From JBEKHT01 sp049516595 (lineage in GTDB: Bacteria > Chloroflexota > Anaerolineae > Anaerolineales > RBG-16-64-43), in the NCBI GenBank assembly GCA_049516595.1, contig JBEKSY010000002.1, positions 98,655 to 162,654 on the forward strand: a stretch of 64,000 bases of DNA. Reading direction: 5' to 3'. This document shows positions 9,630-17,761 of this stretch, in pieces (the first letter of the stretch is position 1; every line of letters starts with the position of its first letter). Made by a program: the position numbers and the translations under genes. Below the pieces are notes generated by a model. The model did no database searches and was not told the DNA's origin. It saw only the letters and a program-made list of their open reading frames with translations.

Positions 9630-9767
9630 GCCTCGAATGAGCGAATGCGTTCTGTCGGCTCATGACTGTCGAGATTGCTAGCCCGGCCTTGGCCTAAGAG
9701 AGGGATTGTTGATATTGTCTGGGACAAACAGCCCGCCTAGGGGTCGACTCAAGGAGTAGGCCTGCTG

Positions 9768-11288
9768 GTGAGCCCCTACCTACCGCTCGTGTTCCTTTCT
9801 GGCATTGCGGCCTTTCTGGTCACGCCGCTTTCGGTCTGGTTGGCTAGGCGCCTGGGCTTCATTGACTTTCCCCGGCCTCACAAGACTCATGTGCGCCCGA
9901 TTCCCCTGTTGGGCGGCCTGGCGATCTACATCGGTCTGGGGATCATCCTCCTTCTTGTGAATGTCAGACCAGCGATCCCTCAGCTCATTGGAGTGGTCCT
10001 GGGAGGCACGCTGGTAGCCGTACTGGGGCTGTGGGACGACCACCGCCCGGTAGTCCCCTGGGTCAAGATCGTGATGGAGATTGTTGCCGGCCTAGTGGTT
10101 ATCGCGGTAGGCATTCATGTTCAATTGCTTCCCTGGGCTCCGGCCAATGTGTTGATTACCCTCTTCTGGATCGTGGGCATTACCAACGCCATCAACTTGA
10201 TGGACAACATGGATGGATTGGCGGCCGGTGTCTCCGCGGTGGCCGCGGTGTTCTTCTTACTGCTCGCCTCCACCAACGGACAGGTGCTGGTGGCAAGCAT
10301 GGCGGCCGCGGTGGCGGGGGCTTCCTTGGGGTTCCTGTTCTACAATATCAACCCGGCCCTGGTGTTCATGGGGGATTCAGGATCCCTACTCCTCGGCTTC
10401 TTGTTGGCGGTCCTGGGAATGAAGTATGAACCGGTGAGGCTGCCCTTGGGGTCGACGTGGATGGTTCCCATTGTGGTGCTCGGCCTTCCCATCTTTGACA
10501 CCACCCTGGTGACTTATGCCCGTTGGCGCCGACACCAGTCCGTCCTGCAGGGAGGGGGAGATCACACCTCCCATCGCCTGGCTCGGCTTGGACTTGGGAC
10601 CAGCCGGGCTGTGCTGACGATGTACTTGGCGGCGGTGGCGCTCGGGACGGTTGCCATGGCCCTGATCCATCTGTTGCCGCCATGGCCGAGCGTTCTCTTC
10701 GCCATTCTGGTCCTTGTGGGTCTGATTGGGGTTGCCTTGCTGGAACATGCGAGACCGATGCTGCCCGCGATACGACCCATCACCGTGGTCATCGGAAGCG
10801 GGGATGGGCTGCCTGCGCTAGGCGCCGCAAGGAGACTCTCCAATGAGGTGAACGTGGTGTTGGACGCCCCGCTCTCGGCCGAGGATATGAAGGCTCTCCT
10901 TTCTGAATTGGCCACGAACCCTGAGGAGACTCGCGCCTGGCTTGACCAGGCTTGGCCAGAAACAAGCGGGCCGTGCCGCGTCCCATGGGGCCAGATCTTT
11001 CGGCTTAGTGGCAAGGTCCTCTACGCCGACCAAGAAGGCGACCAAGAGGCACTGCGGGAAGCGTTTCGCCAGGCCCGGCTGATCTTGCTCGGGCCGACCG
11101 AGACCCTTTCGGCGACAGTCAAGGACGGGCTGCAAGAAGCCTGGGGGCGGGTTTTGGAAGCGCCCGGCTCGGTCAGCGTCGCCGGAAGCATGCCCATCGC
11201 CCCTCCCCTGTGGGATCACCCGCAGGCATTGGGGCAATGGCTCGAGGATTTCCTGTTGGGTCAACACCGCAAGGGAGCGGCTCCATGA
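9768..11288 (+). CDS. WecA/TagO-like undecaprenyl-phosphate sugar-1-phosphate transferase with C-terminal extension
   Basis: A 506-residue protein. Residues 1-330 form a polytopic MraY/WecA-type phosphotransferase, which would start glycan assembly by moving a HexNAc-1-phosphate onto a polyprenyl phosphate in the inner leaflet. Family landmarks are WDD at 89-91, 'NLMDNMDG' at 143-150, GDSGS at 202-206 and the HTSHR loop at 266-270. Usual family length is about 330-360 residues. Residues 335-506 are an extra cytoplasmic domain opening 'ITVVIGSGDGLPAL' and later 'ARLILLGPTETL', weakly resembling the CofD/YvcK fold (inference). AAGGAG at 9751-9756 precedes the GTG. The stop overlaps the next start (ATGA). 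Confidence 0.9.
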   Translation: MSPYLPLVFLSGIAAFLVTPLSVWLARRLGFIDFPRPHKTHVRPIPLLGGLAIYIGLGIILLLVNVRPAIPQLIGVVLGGTLVAVLGLWDDHRPVVPWVKIVMEIVAGLVVIAVGIHVQLLPWAPANVLITLFWIVGITNAINLMDNMDGLAAGVSAVAAVFFLLLASTNGQVLVASMAAAVAGASLGFLFYNINPALVFMGDSGSLLLGFLLAVLGMKYEPVRLPLGSTWMVPIVVLGLPIFDTTLVTYARWRRHQSVLQGGGDHTSHRLARLGLGTSRAVLTMYLAAVALGTVAMALIHLLPPWPSVLFAILVLVGLIGVALLEHARPMLPAIRPITVVIGSGDGLPALGAARRLSNEVNVVLDAPLSAEDMKALLSELATNPEETRAWLDQAWPETSGPCRVPWGQIFRLSGKVLYADQEGDQEALREAFRQARLILLGPTETLSATVKDGLQEAWGRVLEAPGSVSVAGSMPIAPPLWDHPQALGQWLEDFLLGQHRKGAAP

Positions 11289-12274
11289 CGCACTACCTGA
11301 TCACCGGAGGGGCCGGATTCATTGGCAGCCATCTCGCCGAGGCGCTGCTGGCGCGTGACGAACAGATCACGGTTGTCGATGACCTCTCGACGGGCAGGCT
11401 GGAGAACATCGAGCCGCTCCTGAAACACCCTCGCTTCCGCTTCGTGGTCGAAACCATCACTAACGAGACCGTCATGGATCGCCTGGTGAGCGAGTGCGAC
11501 TCAATTTTGCACTTGGCCGCGGCCGTAGGCGTCCGACTGATCGTGACCGACCCCGTTCGGACCATTGAGACCAATGTGATGGGAACGGAGGCGGTCTTGC
11601 GGGTGGCGCGACGGTACCGTAAGATGACGTTGATCGCCTCGACCTCCGAGGTCTTCGGCAAGAACAACAAGGTCCCCTTCGGTGAAGAGGACGATGGGGT
11701 GTACGGGGCTACGACCCGCAGTCGCTGGGCGTATGCGACCTCCAAGGCACTCGACGAATTCCTTGCGCTGGCGTATCACCGGTCCCTGGGACTCCCCGTG
11801 ACCATCGCCCGCTTCTTCAATACCGTAGGGCCTCGCCAGAGCGGGCGATACGGCATGGTGATTCCGCGCTTTGTACTTCAGGCCCTAGCCAACGAGCCGA
11901 TTACCGTGTATGGCGATGGACAGCAGTCGCGGTGCTTTTGCAATGTCCGCGACGTGGTCGCTGCCGTGATCGGTCTGCTGAATCATCCGGCCGCCATAGG
12001 CCAGGTCTTCAATGTTGGGTCCCGCGAGGAAGTGACTATCTGCGAGCTCGCGGAGCGAGTTCGGGCCCGCAGCGGGTCTTCCTCGAAACTCGTATTCATC
12101 CCCTACGACGAGGCCTACGCGGAGGGATTCGAAGACATGCAGCGCCGGGTCCCCGACCTCAGCAAGATCAGGAACCTCACGGGCTGGGAGCCCCACATCT
12201 CTCTCGATGCGACCCTCGATGAAATCATCTCCTACTTCCGGGTCCATCCGGCCCCCCCCGCAGAGCTCGGATGA
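11285..12274 (+). CDS. NAD-dependent epimerase/dehydratase (extended SDR) for nucleotide sugars
   Basis: A 329-residue extended SDR that probably converts an NDP-sugar (C4 epimerisation, 4,6-dehydration or decarboxylation; not resolvable here). It starts at ATG 11285, overlapping the upstream stop; the frame extends further up but only inside the neighbour. Seen features are the NAD-binding 'TGGAGFIGSH' at the N-terminus, 'STSEVFGKN', and the catalytic pair Tyr150 and Lys154 in 'YATSK'. 'FFNTVGPRQ' is typical of GalE and UXS relatives. It is translationally coupled to the genes on both sides, all in lipid-linked sugar initiation. Confidence 0.87.
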   Translation: MTHYLITGGAGFIGSHLAEALLARDEQITVVDDLSTGRLENIEPLLKHPRFRFVVETITNETVMDRLVSECDSILHLAAAVGVRLIVTDPVRTIETNVMGTEAVLRVARRYRKMTLIASTSEVFGKNNKVPFGEEDDGVYGATTRSRWAYATSKALDEFLALAYHRSLGLPVTIARFFNTVGPRQSGRYGMVIPRFVLQALANEPITVYGDGQQSRCFCNVRDVVAAVIGLLNHPAAIGQVFNVGSREEVTICELAERVRARSGSSSKLVFIPYDEAYAEGFEDMQRRVPDLSKIRNLTGWEPHISLDATLDEIISYFRVHPAPPAELG

Positions 12275-13761
12275 AATCCCCGTCGATGTATGACGTTCCA
12301 GGTGACGTGAAGGTCGGTACCACCCGGCAGAGGAGGGGGAGAGCCTCAGCATCGCGCCTGCGCTCTCGTGCTGGCTTAAGCCGCGCGGAACGCCGCGCCC
12401 TAGTCCTCCTAGGCGATCTGGGCATGGTGTTCGTGGCGGCGGTCCTCGCCCTGGCACTTTGGGTCATCGTCGGCCAAGGGATCGCCCACCCGCTTGGATT
12501 CCTACGTCAAAAGGACATTGCCCGGCTCTTTTGGCTGGTCCCCCTGTGGTTTCTTCTGATTGCCAATCTCTATGATGCCCGTATCGTGACCTCGAAATCC
12601 AGAAACTTGAACGGGCTGCTCGTTGCTGCGGGCGTCTCCCTTCTCTTCTATTTTGCCATCTATTTCTCCTTGCCCCCTGGCGAGTTGCCGCGTCTCGTGG
12701 TCCTTTTCTTCCTGGTCGGGCTCGTTACGCTGGAAGTTGGCTGGCGGATGCTCTACATCAGACTGATGGCCCTGCCCTCACTGCAACAGCCTGCCCTCGT
12801 TATAGGCGCGGGAAGGGCAGGGAATTCGATGGTCAAGGTTCTCTCCGAAGAGGTGCCGGGTCATTTCCGCGTTCTGGGACTGATCGATGACGACCCCAGC
12901 AAGAAGGGCCAGGTGGTGGGCGGCGTCGAGGTGGTGGGAGGATCCGCCCGGCTCAGGCAGATTGTGGAGGAGGAGGAGATCGCGGTTCTGATTCTGGCCA
13001 TCACAGGCGAGATTCAAGGAGATCTGTTCCAGGCATTGCTCGACTGCCAGGAGAAGGGGATCGAGATCGTACGCATGCAGACCCTGTACGAGGAATTGCT
13101 GAGTCGAGTCCCGGTCGGATACCTGGGCGCAGATTGGATCATGACCTCCTTTATCGACAGCGCTCGGTTGAATGATCTCTACAGCCCTGTGAAGCGGCTG
13201 CTCGATATCGTCGGCGGGGCTCTGGGAACTCTGGTTTTTGCTATCCTGCTTCCCTTCTTGGCCATGCTCATCCACCTCGATTCCCCTGGCCCTATCCTGT
13301 ACCAGCAAGAACGGGCCGGAAAGGCGGACCGGCCATTTCGAATGCTCAAGTTCCGCACCATGGTGGCCAATGCCGAACCCGACGGTCAAGCGCGCTGGGC
13401 GGCCCCGGGAGATCCTCGGGTGACACGTCCGGGTAAGTTCTTGCGAAAGACTCGCATCGACGAGATCCCTCAGTTCTGGAACGTGCTGCGGGGCGAAATG
13501 AGCCTGGTAGGCCCACGCAGCGAGCGCCCCGAGTTAGTCGCAAAGCTGGAAAGAGAGATTCCCTTCTACCGGGCTCGGCTCCTGGTTCGCCCGGGCCTCA
13601 CGGGGTGGGCCCAGGTCAACTACCGCTATGGCCGGTCCGTAGAAGATGCGGTCACTAAGCTCGAGTATGACCTCTACTACATCCGCCACCGATCCCTTTG
13701 GCTCGAGGTGAGGATCCTGATCCGGACGTTGGGGACCGTATTGCGGTTCCAAGGAACCTGA
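12271..13761 (+). CDS. Polyprenyl glycosylphosphotransferase (WcaJ/EPS sugar transferase family)
   Basis: A 496-residue membrane enzyme that would link a sugar-1-phosphate to undecaprenyl phosphate, initiating repeat-unit synthesis. After a basic N-terminus there are about four hydrophobic helices (residues 45-160). A Rossmann-like CoA-binding domain follows, with 'VIGAGRAG' at 177-184. The C-terminal catalytic domain (about 306-496) begins 'KRLLDIVGG' and contains 'KFRTM', 'RIDEIPQFWNVLRGEMSLVGPR' and 'RPGLTGWAQVNYRYG', all hallmarks of the bacterial sugar transferase family. The start overlaps the previous gene by four bases. With the WecA-like gene nearby, the cluster encodes two different initiating activities. 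Confidence 0.93.
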   Translation: MKSPSMYDVPGDVKVGTTRQRRGRASASRLRSRAGLSRAERRALVLLGDLGMVFVAAVLALALWVIVGQGIAHPLGFLRQKDIARLFWLVPLWFLLIANLYDARIVTSKSRNLNGLLVAAGVSLLFYFAIYFSLPPGELPRLVVLFFLVGLVTLEVGWRMLYIRLMALPSLQQPALVIGAGRAGNSMVKVLSEEVPGHFRVLGLIDDDPSKKGQVVGGVEVVGGSARLRQIVEEEEIAVLILAITGEIQGDLFQALLDCQEKGIEIVRMQTLYEELLSRVPVGYLGADWIMTSFIDSARLNDLYSPVKRLLDIVGGALGTLVFAILLPFLAMLIHLDSPGPILYQQERAGKADRPFRMLKFRTMVANAEPDGQARWAAPGDPRVTRPGKFLRKTRIDEIPQFWNVLRGEMSLVGPRSERPELVAKLEREIPFYRARLLVRPGLTGWAQVNYRYGRSVEDAVTKLEYDLYYIRHRSLWLEVRILIRTLGTVLRFQGT

Positions 13762-13785
13762 TAGACTTCCTCCAATATCGCTTCG

Positions 13786-13814
13786 TTGACAGTCTTACCC
13801 TCCCATGGTCTAAT
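13786..13814 (+). promoter_or_regulatory. Predicted sigma70-type promoter
   Basis: TTGACA at 13786-13791 and TCTAAT at 13809-13814 are separated by exactly 17 bases. The -35 is perfect and the -10 has one mismatch. Transcription would start near 13821, giving a leader of about 37 bases for the Wzz-like gene at 13858 and probably driving the nucleotide-sugar genes behind it. It also argues against the longer reading-frame start at 13786. Confidence 0.65.
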
Positions 13815-13857
13815 CTTCGCGCCTCCTTATCCCCATCGTGCAGTTTCCGGAATTTGC

Positions 13858-14439
13858 ATGAGAACTGATCGCTCCTCGGACTGGAAGGCTGGCTTGAGAG
13901 AGGCGGCCCACATGCTTGTCTTTCGTGGCTGGCTGGTGCTACTGGTCGGCCTGCTGTCTGCCGCAGTCACCGGGGTTATCGTGGCTCTGCAGCCCGCTCA
14001 GTATCAGGCGCAGGCGATCATTTCCGTAGGCGGAACGGGCTCGACGGATGGCGCGGTGGCCCTGGCGACGAGTGACCGGGTCATGCAGGAAGCAGCGCAG
14101 TTGAGCGGCCAGACCATCGGTCCAAGTGACTGGCGGGCGCATAGTACCGTGGACGCACCGGGGGGCGGACTGGTTAGCCTTCTTGTGGTTCTTCCGGATG
14201 GAGTGCGGGCCACGAAGATTGCCGCCTCATGGGGGCAGGCCCTGGTGGGGGTGCTCCAGGAGCTTGAGACCAGTCAGGCGGGGAATCCCGCGGTGGGGCC
14301 CACTCTCGTGAGTCTGCCTACCCAAGCGACAAGAGTATCTTCGCAATGGGGGCTGAAGGTTCTGACCTCGGGAGTTGTGGGCCTGGTCGTTGGTCTGGTT
14401 GGGGTTCTCGTGGTACGTGCCGCCAAAATCCCGGGATGA
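13858..14439 (+). CDS. Minimal Wzz-like chain-length/polysaccharide co-polymerase protein
   Basis: A 193-residue protein with two hydrophobic helices, near residues 20-40 and 170-188, flanking an extracytoplasmic segment. The piece after the first helix ('QPAQYQAQAIISVGGT') matches the start of the Wzz domain, which usually reads 'Y.A.a.i.v'. Family members are normally about 300 residues or more with a long coiled coil; that arm is missing here. It may modulate glycan chain length or export. ATG 13858 is chosen because a strong promoter lies just upstream. The UDP-sugar dehydrogenase follows after 12 bases. Confidence 0.65.
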   Translation: MRTDRSSDWKAGLREAAHMLVFRGWLVLLVGLLSAAVTGVIVALQPAQYQAQAIISVGGTGSTDGAVALATSDRVMQEAAQLSGQTIGPSDWRAHSTVDAPGGGLVSLLVVLPDGVRATKIAASWGQALVGVLQELETSQAGNPAVGPTLVSLPTQATRVSSQWGLKVLTSGVVGLVVGLVGVLVVRAAKIPG

Positions 14440-14451
14440 GGAGCGTGGAGT

Positions 14452-15795
14452 ATGAGCAGCGTCAACGAGGCCGTCGCCTTGCCTAAGGCCGCTCAGAACC
14501 TCATTGAGAAGTTCGATTCTCGCTCTGCCCGTGTGGGCGTCGTCGGACTAGGCTACGTCGGCTTGCCTCTGATGGAAGTGTTTGGCCATGCCGGATATCG
14601 CGTGGTCGGCATTGACGTCGACGAAAGAAAAGTCAGATCCATTTCCGAAGGAAAGTCATACGTCGAGGATGTCCCGTCTGCAAGGATTGCTGAGCTTGTG
14701 AGGGCCGGCCGGCTGGAGGCCACAACAGACTTTTCTATCATTCGATCGCTGGATGCCATCTCCATTTGCGTTCCCACCCCTCTTCGCAAGACGGGGGACC
14801 CGGATCTCTCTTTCATCGTTAACGCGACAGAAGAAATAGCCCGATCCATTCATCCGGGTTTGGCGGTCGTTCTCGAATCAACGACCTATCCAGGAACGAC
14901 CCGCGAAATCCTGCTGCCAAAGTTTGAGAGCCGCGGGCTGAAGGTTGGAGAAGACTTCTTCTTGGCCTTTTCCCCCGAGCGGGTGGATCCCGGGCGCAAA
15001 GATTGGACCACCGCGAACACGCCGAAGGTCATAGGCGGTGTAACCCCGGCGTGTCTGGAGGTGGCGAAGGCATACTACGGCCAGGCCATCCGGACTCTGG
15101 TCCCGGTCTCCTCCGCCGAGGCGGCGGAGATGACCAAATTGCTGGAGAATACCTTTCGGGCGGTGAACATCGGCCTGGTCAATGAGGTAGCTATCATGTG
15201 CGATCGCCTCGGACTGGATGTTTGGGAGGTGATCGAGGCGGCGGCAACCAAACCTTTTGGTTTCATGAGGTTTTCTCCGGGCCCGGGGTTGGGTGGGCAC
15301 TGTATTCCGATCGACCCCCTGTATCTTTCTTGGAAACTCAAGACGGTCAACTACACGGCCCGTTTTATCGAGCTGGCCAGCGAGATCAATACCAACATGC
15401 CTCGTTATACCGTGCAGAAGGTTCAGGACGCCCTGAACGCGGATCACAAAGCATTGAATGGGAGCCGGATTCTTGTGGTGGGCGTGGCCTACAAGCCCGA
15501 TGTTTCTGATCTGCGGGAATCGCCTGCACTGGACGTCATTGGGCTTCTGAAGAACCGGGGAGCGATTGTGGAGTACCATGATCCTTATGTTGCCGAAATT
15601 CGACACGACTCGTGGCGTCTGGAGTGCGTCACCGACCTGAAGGGTGCGTTGAGACGCGCCGACTGTGTGGTAATCACCACTCCCCACAGCTCCTACGACT
15701 GGCCCCAGATCCTGGCTGAGTCAGCCTTGATCGTGGACACACGAAACGCGCTGGGCCAGGCTGGCAAGGCCAGTTCAAAGGTTGTGCGACTTTAG
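14452..15795 (+). CDS. UDP-N-acetylglucosamine/UDP-glucose-type 6-dehydrogenase (nucleotide sugar dehydrogenase)
   Basis: A 447-residue NAD-dependent dehydrogenase oxidising C6 of a UDP-sugar to the uronic acid. The NAD-binding loop 'GLGYVG' is at 32-37, 'FSPERVDPG' lies in the linker region, and the catalytic Cys284 sits in 'GGHCIP'. The C-terminal domain has 'GVAYKPDVSDLRESPAL'. 'PFGFMRFSPGPGLGGHC' resembles the WbpA/WecC branch that acts on UDP-HexNAc more than UDP-glucose dehydrogenase, but specificity is inferred. A GAGGAG site precedes the ATG. The next gene starts at the base after the stop. Confidence 0.92.
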   Translation: MSSVNEAVALPKAAQNLIEKFDSRSARVGVVGLGYVGLPLMEVFGHAGYRVVGIDVDERKVRSISEGKSYVEDVPSARIAELVRAGRLEATTDFSIIRSLDAISICVPTPLRKTGDPDLSFIVNATEEIARSIHPGLAVVLESTTYPGTTREILLPKFESRGLKVGEDFFLAFSPERVDPGRKDWTTANTPKVIGGVTPACLEVAKAYYGQAIRTLVPVSSAEAAEMTKLLENTFRAVNIGLVNEVAIMCDRLGLDVWEVIEAAATKPFGFMRFSPGPGLGGHCIPIDPLYLSWKLKTVNYTARFIELASEINTNMPRYTVQKVQDALNADHKALNGSRILVVGVAYKPDVSDLRESPALDVIGLLKNRGAIVEYHDPYVAEIRHDSWRLECVTDLKGALRRADCVVITTPHSSYDWPQILAESALIVDTRNALGQAGKASSKVVRL

Positions 15796-16770
15796 ATGGC
15801 CAAGTACTTGGTCACGGGGGCCGCTGGCTTCATTGGGGCTCGGGTTGTGCGCGCCCTTCTGGATCAGGGGGACGAGGTGGTTGGGGTCGATAATCTCAAC
15901 ACGGCCTATGACGTGCGCATGAAGGAGCACCGACTGCGCCTTCTGGAAGGTCAGGCCGGATTCAGGTTTGAGCGGCGGGATATTTGCGATCAGGGCAGCG
16001 TTAAGGACCTGGCTAGGCAATCGCACTTTGACGGCATCATGAACTTGGCAGCCCGAGCTGGAGTCCGCGCGAGCCTGGACGATCCCTGGACCTACGTCGA
16101 CACCAACGTGACCGGCACCCTGAACCTGCTGGAGGCCTGCAAACAGAACGCGATTCCAAAATTCCTGCTGGCCTCAACCTCAAGCCTGTATGGGGCCCAT
16201 CCTCCACTGCCCACCCCCGAAGAGGCCGATAGCAGCCAGCCTCTGCAGGCTTATGCAGCGAGCAAAAAGGCCGCCGAGGTGCTCTGTCACGCCTATCATC
16301 ATCTCTGCGGAATCGACGTGACCGTTTTGAGGTATTTCACCGTCTATGGTCCGGCGGGCCGTCCAGACATGGTCATGTTTCGCTTTATCCAATGGATTAG
16401 CGAGGGCAGACTTGTCCGGCTCAATGGGGATGGCGAACAGTACCGAGGGTTTACGTATGTCGAGGACATTGCTCGCGGAACGGTCCTCGGGCTTCGGCCT
16501 CTGGGCTACGAGATTGTCAACCTGGGAGGCCACGAGCGCGTGAGGATCAATGCCCTCATCCAGATGCTGGAAGATCGGGTTGGTAAGAAAGCGCGGGTGA
16601 CTCGACAGCAGGCCCACCCAGCCGACATGTACGCCAGCTGGGCCTCGGTGGAAAAAGCGAAACGCCTTCTGGGTTGGTCCCCAGCCACATCTTTCGCGGA
16701 TGGGGTTTCTCAAACGGTCGACTGGTATCAGGCGGAACGCTCATGGGCAAGCCAGATCGCTACCGACTAG
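15796..16770 (+). CDS. UDP-glucuronate 4-epimerase-like SDR
   Basis: A 324-residue extended SDR with 'TGAAGFIGARV' and 'DNLNTAYDVRMKEHRL', the latter being characteristic of the UDP-glucuronate 4-epimerase branch. The catalytic Tyr153 and Lys157 are in 'YAASK'. 'FTVYGPAGRPDM' and 'RGFTYVEDI' are also as in that family. It starts immediately after the UDP-sugar dehydrogenase stop, a pairing that makes biochemical sense: the dehydrogenase forms a UDP-uronate and this enzyme inverts C4, giving a galacturonate-type sugar. The pathway assignment is inferred; the family is clear. Confidence 0.9.
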   Translation: MAKYLVTGAAGFIGARVVRALLDQGDEVVGVDNLNTAYDVRMKEHRLRLLEGQAGFRFERRDICDQGSVKDLARQSHFDGIMNLAARAGVRASLDDPWTYVDTNVTGTLNLLEACKQNAIPKFLLASTSSLYGAHPPLPTPEEADSSQPLQAYAASKKAAEVLCHAYHHLCGIDVTVLRYFTVYGPAGRPDMVMFRFIQWISEGRLVRLNGDGEQYRGFTYVEDIARGTVLGLRPLGYEIVNLGGHERVRINALIQMLEDRVGKKARVTRQQAHPADMYASWASVEKAKRLLGWSPATSFADGVSQTVDWYQAERSWASQIATD

Positions 16771-16807
16771 GGTGGCGGAGAGCAGTTCGCGCCCGGGCGA
16801 GGCAGGG

Positions 16808-17761
16808 ATGTCTATTACGGTTGGGATTACCACCTCGACGTTTGCACGGGAGGACGCCGAGCCGCTGGATCTCTTGATGCGCGCCGGAATTGAATGGCGC
16901 CTCAACCCATACGGCCGAAAGCTTCAGCCGGAGGAAACGGTCCAATTCCTGGACGAAGCGGATGGCGTGATTGCCGGGACGGAGACACTGAATCGTGCTG
17001 TCCTAGGCCAGCTGCCCAAGATCCAAGTGATCTCGCGCGTGGGCGTGGGTCTGGAGAATGTAGACCTAGCATACGCGGAAGAGCGAGGCATCCAGGTCTT
17101 CAGCACGTCCGACGGGCCGACACAGGGTGTGGCCGAGCTAGCCTTGGGAGGTCTGCTGGCCGTCTCGCGTGGGGTCGCGGTCTCGGATGCTGCGATTCGG
17201 CGCGGCGAGTGGACCAAGCCGATGGGGCACCTCTTGCAAGGCAAGACGGTGGGGCTTATCGGGCTGGGCCGAATCGGTCGGGCCTTCGCAGTCTTAGTGA
17301 GGCCCTTTGCCGTTTCGTTGATTGCTTTTGACTTGGTTCCTGACCTGACCGAGGCACAGAAGCTGGGCGTCCAATTCGTGGGTTTCGAGGAGATTCTGGT
17401 CCAGTCCGACGTGGTCTCACTTCATCTGAGCGGGGTCGCTAAACGTCCTATGCTGGGGGAGCAAGAATTCTTGCGCATGAAGCCCGGGGCTGTGGTCGTT
17501 AACACCGCGCGCGGGGGCTGGCTTGACGAAAAGGCTCTGGCGCAATGTCTCCGGAACGGTCACCTGGGAGGCGCCTATCTGGATGTGTTCGAGGAGGAAC
17601 CCTATCGCGGACCGCTGGCCGAGCTGCCGAATGTCGTGCTGACGCCTCACATCGGTTCCTATGCGGCCGAATGCCGCGTGAGGATGGAAGCCGAGGCCGC
17701 CAGCCACGTGGTCGCCTTTTTTGGGGCGCGCGAGAGGAAAAGGCCGGAGGCTTCTCGATGA
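16808..17761 (+). CDS. D-isomer-specific 2-hydroxyacid dehydrogenase (SerA-like)
   Basis: A 317-residue NAD-dependent dehydrogenase. The catalytic domain surrounds a Rossmann domain with 'GLGRIG' at 152-157. The triad is visible as Arg235 ('NTARGG'), Glu264 ('FEEEP') and His281 ('TPHIGS'). It lacks the ACT domain of full SerA. ATG 16808 is chosen over the in-frame ATG at 16700, which lies within the previous gene. Its stop overlaps the next SDR start (ATGA) and a CMP-sugar synthase follows, so it may oxidise a 2-hydroxy acid or a sugar acid in a dedicated sugar pathway rather than act in serine synthesis (inference). Confidence 0.88.
   Translation: MSITVGITTSTFAREDAEPLDLLMRAGIEWRLNPYGRKLQPEETVQFLDEADGVIAGTETLNRAVLGQLPKIQVISRVGVGLENVDLAYAEERGIQVFSTSDGPTQGVAELALGGLLAVSRGVAVSDAAIRRGEWTKPMGHLLQGKTVGLIGLGRIGRAFAVLVRPFAVSLIAFDLVPDLTEAQKLGVQFVGFEEILVQSDVVSLHLSGVAKRPMLGEQEFLRMKPGAVVVNTARGGWLDEKALAQCLRNGHLGGAYLDVFEEEPYRGPLAELPNVVLTPHIGSYAAECRVRMEAEAASHVVAFFGARERKRPEASR

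Noticed and set aside
9715..9727. Short inverted repeat TTGTC-tgg-GACAA upstream of the WecA-like gene
   Set aside because: Only five pairs and no T-run or promoter context; likely chance.
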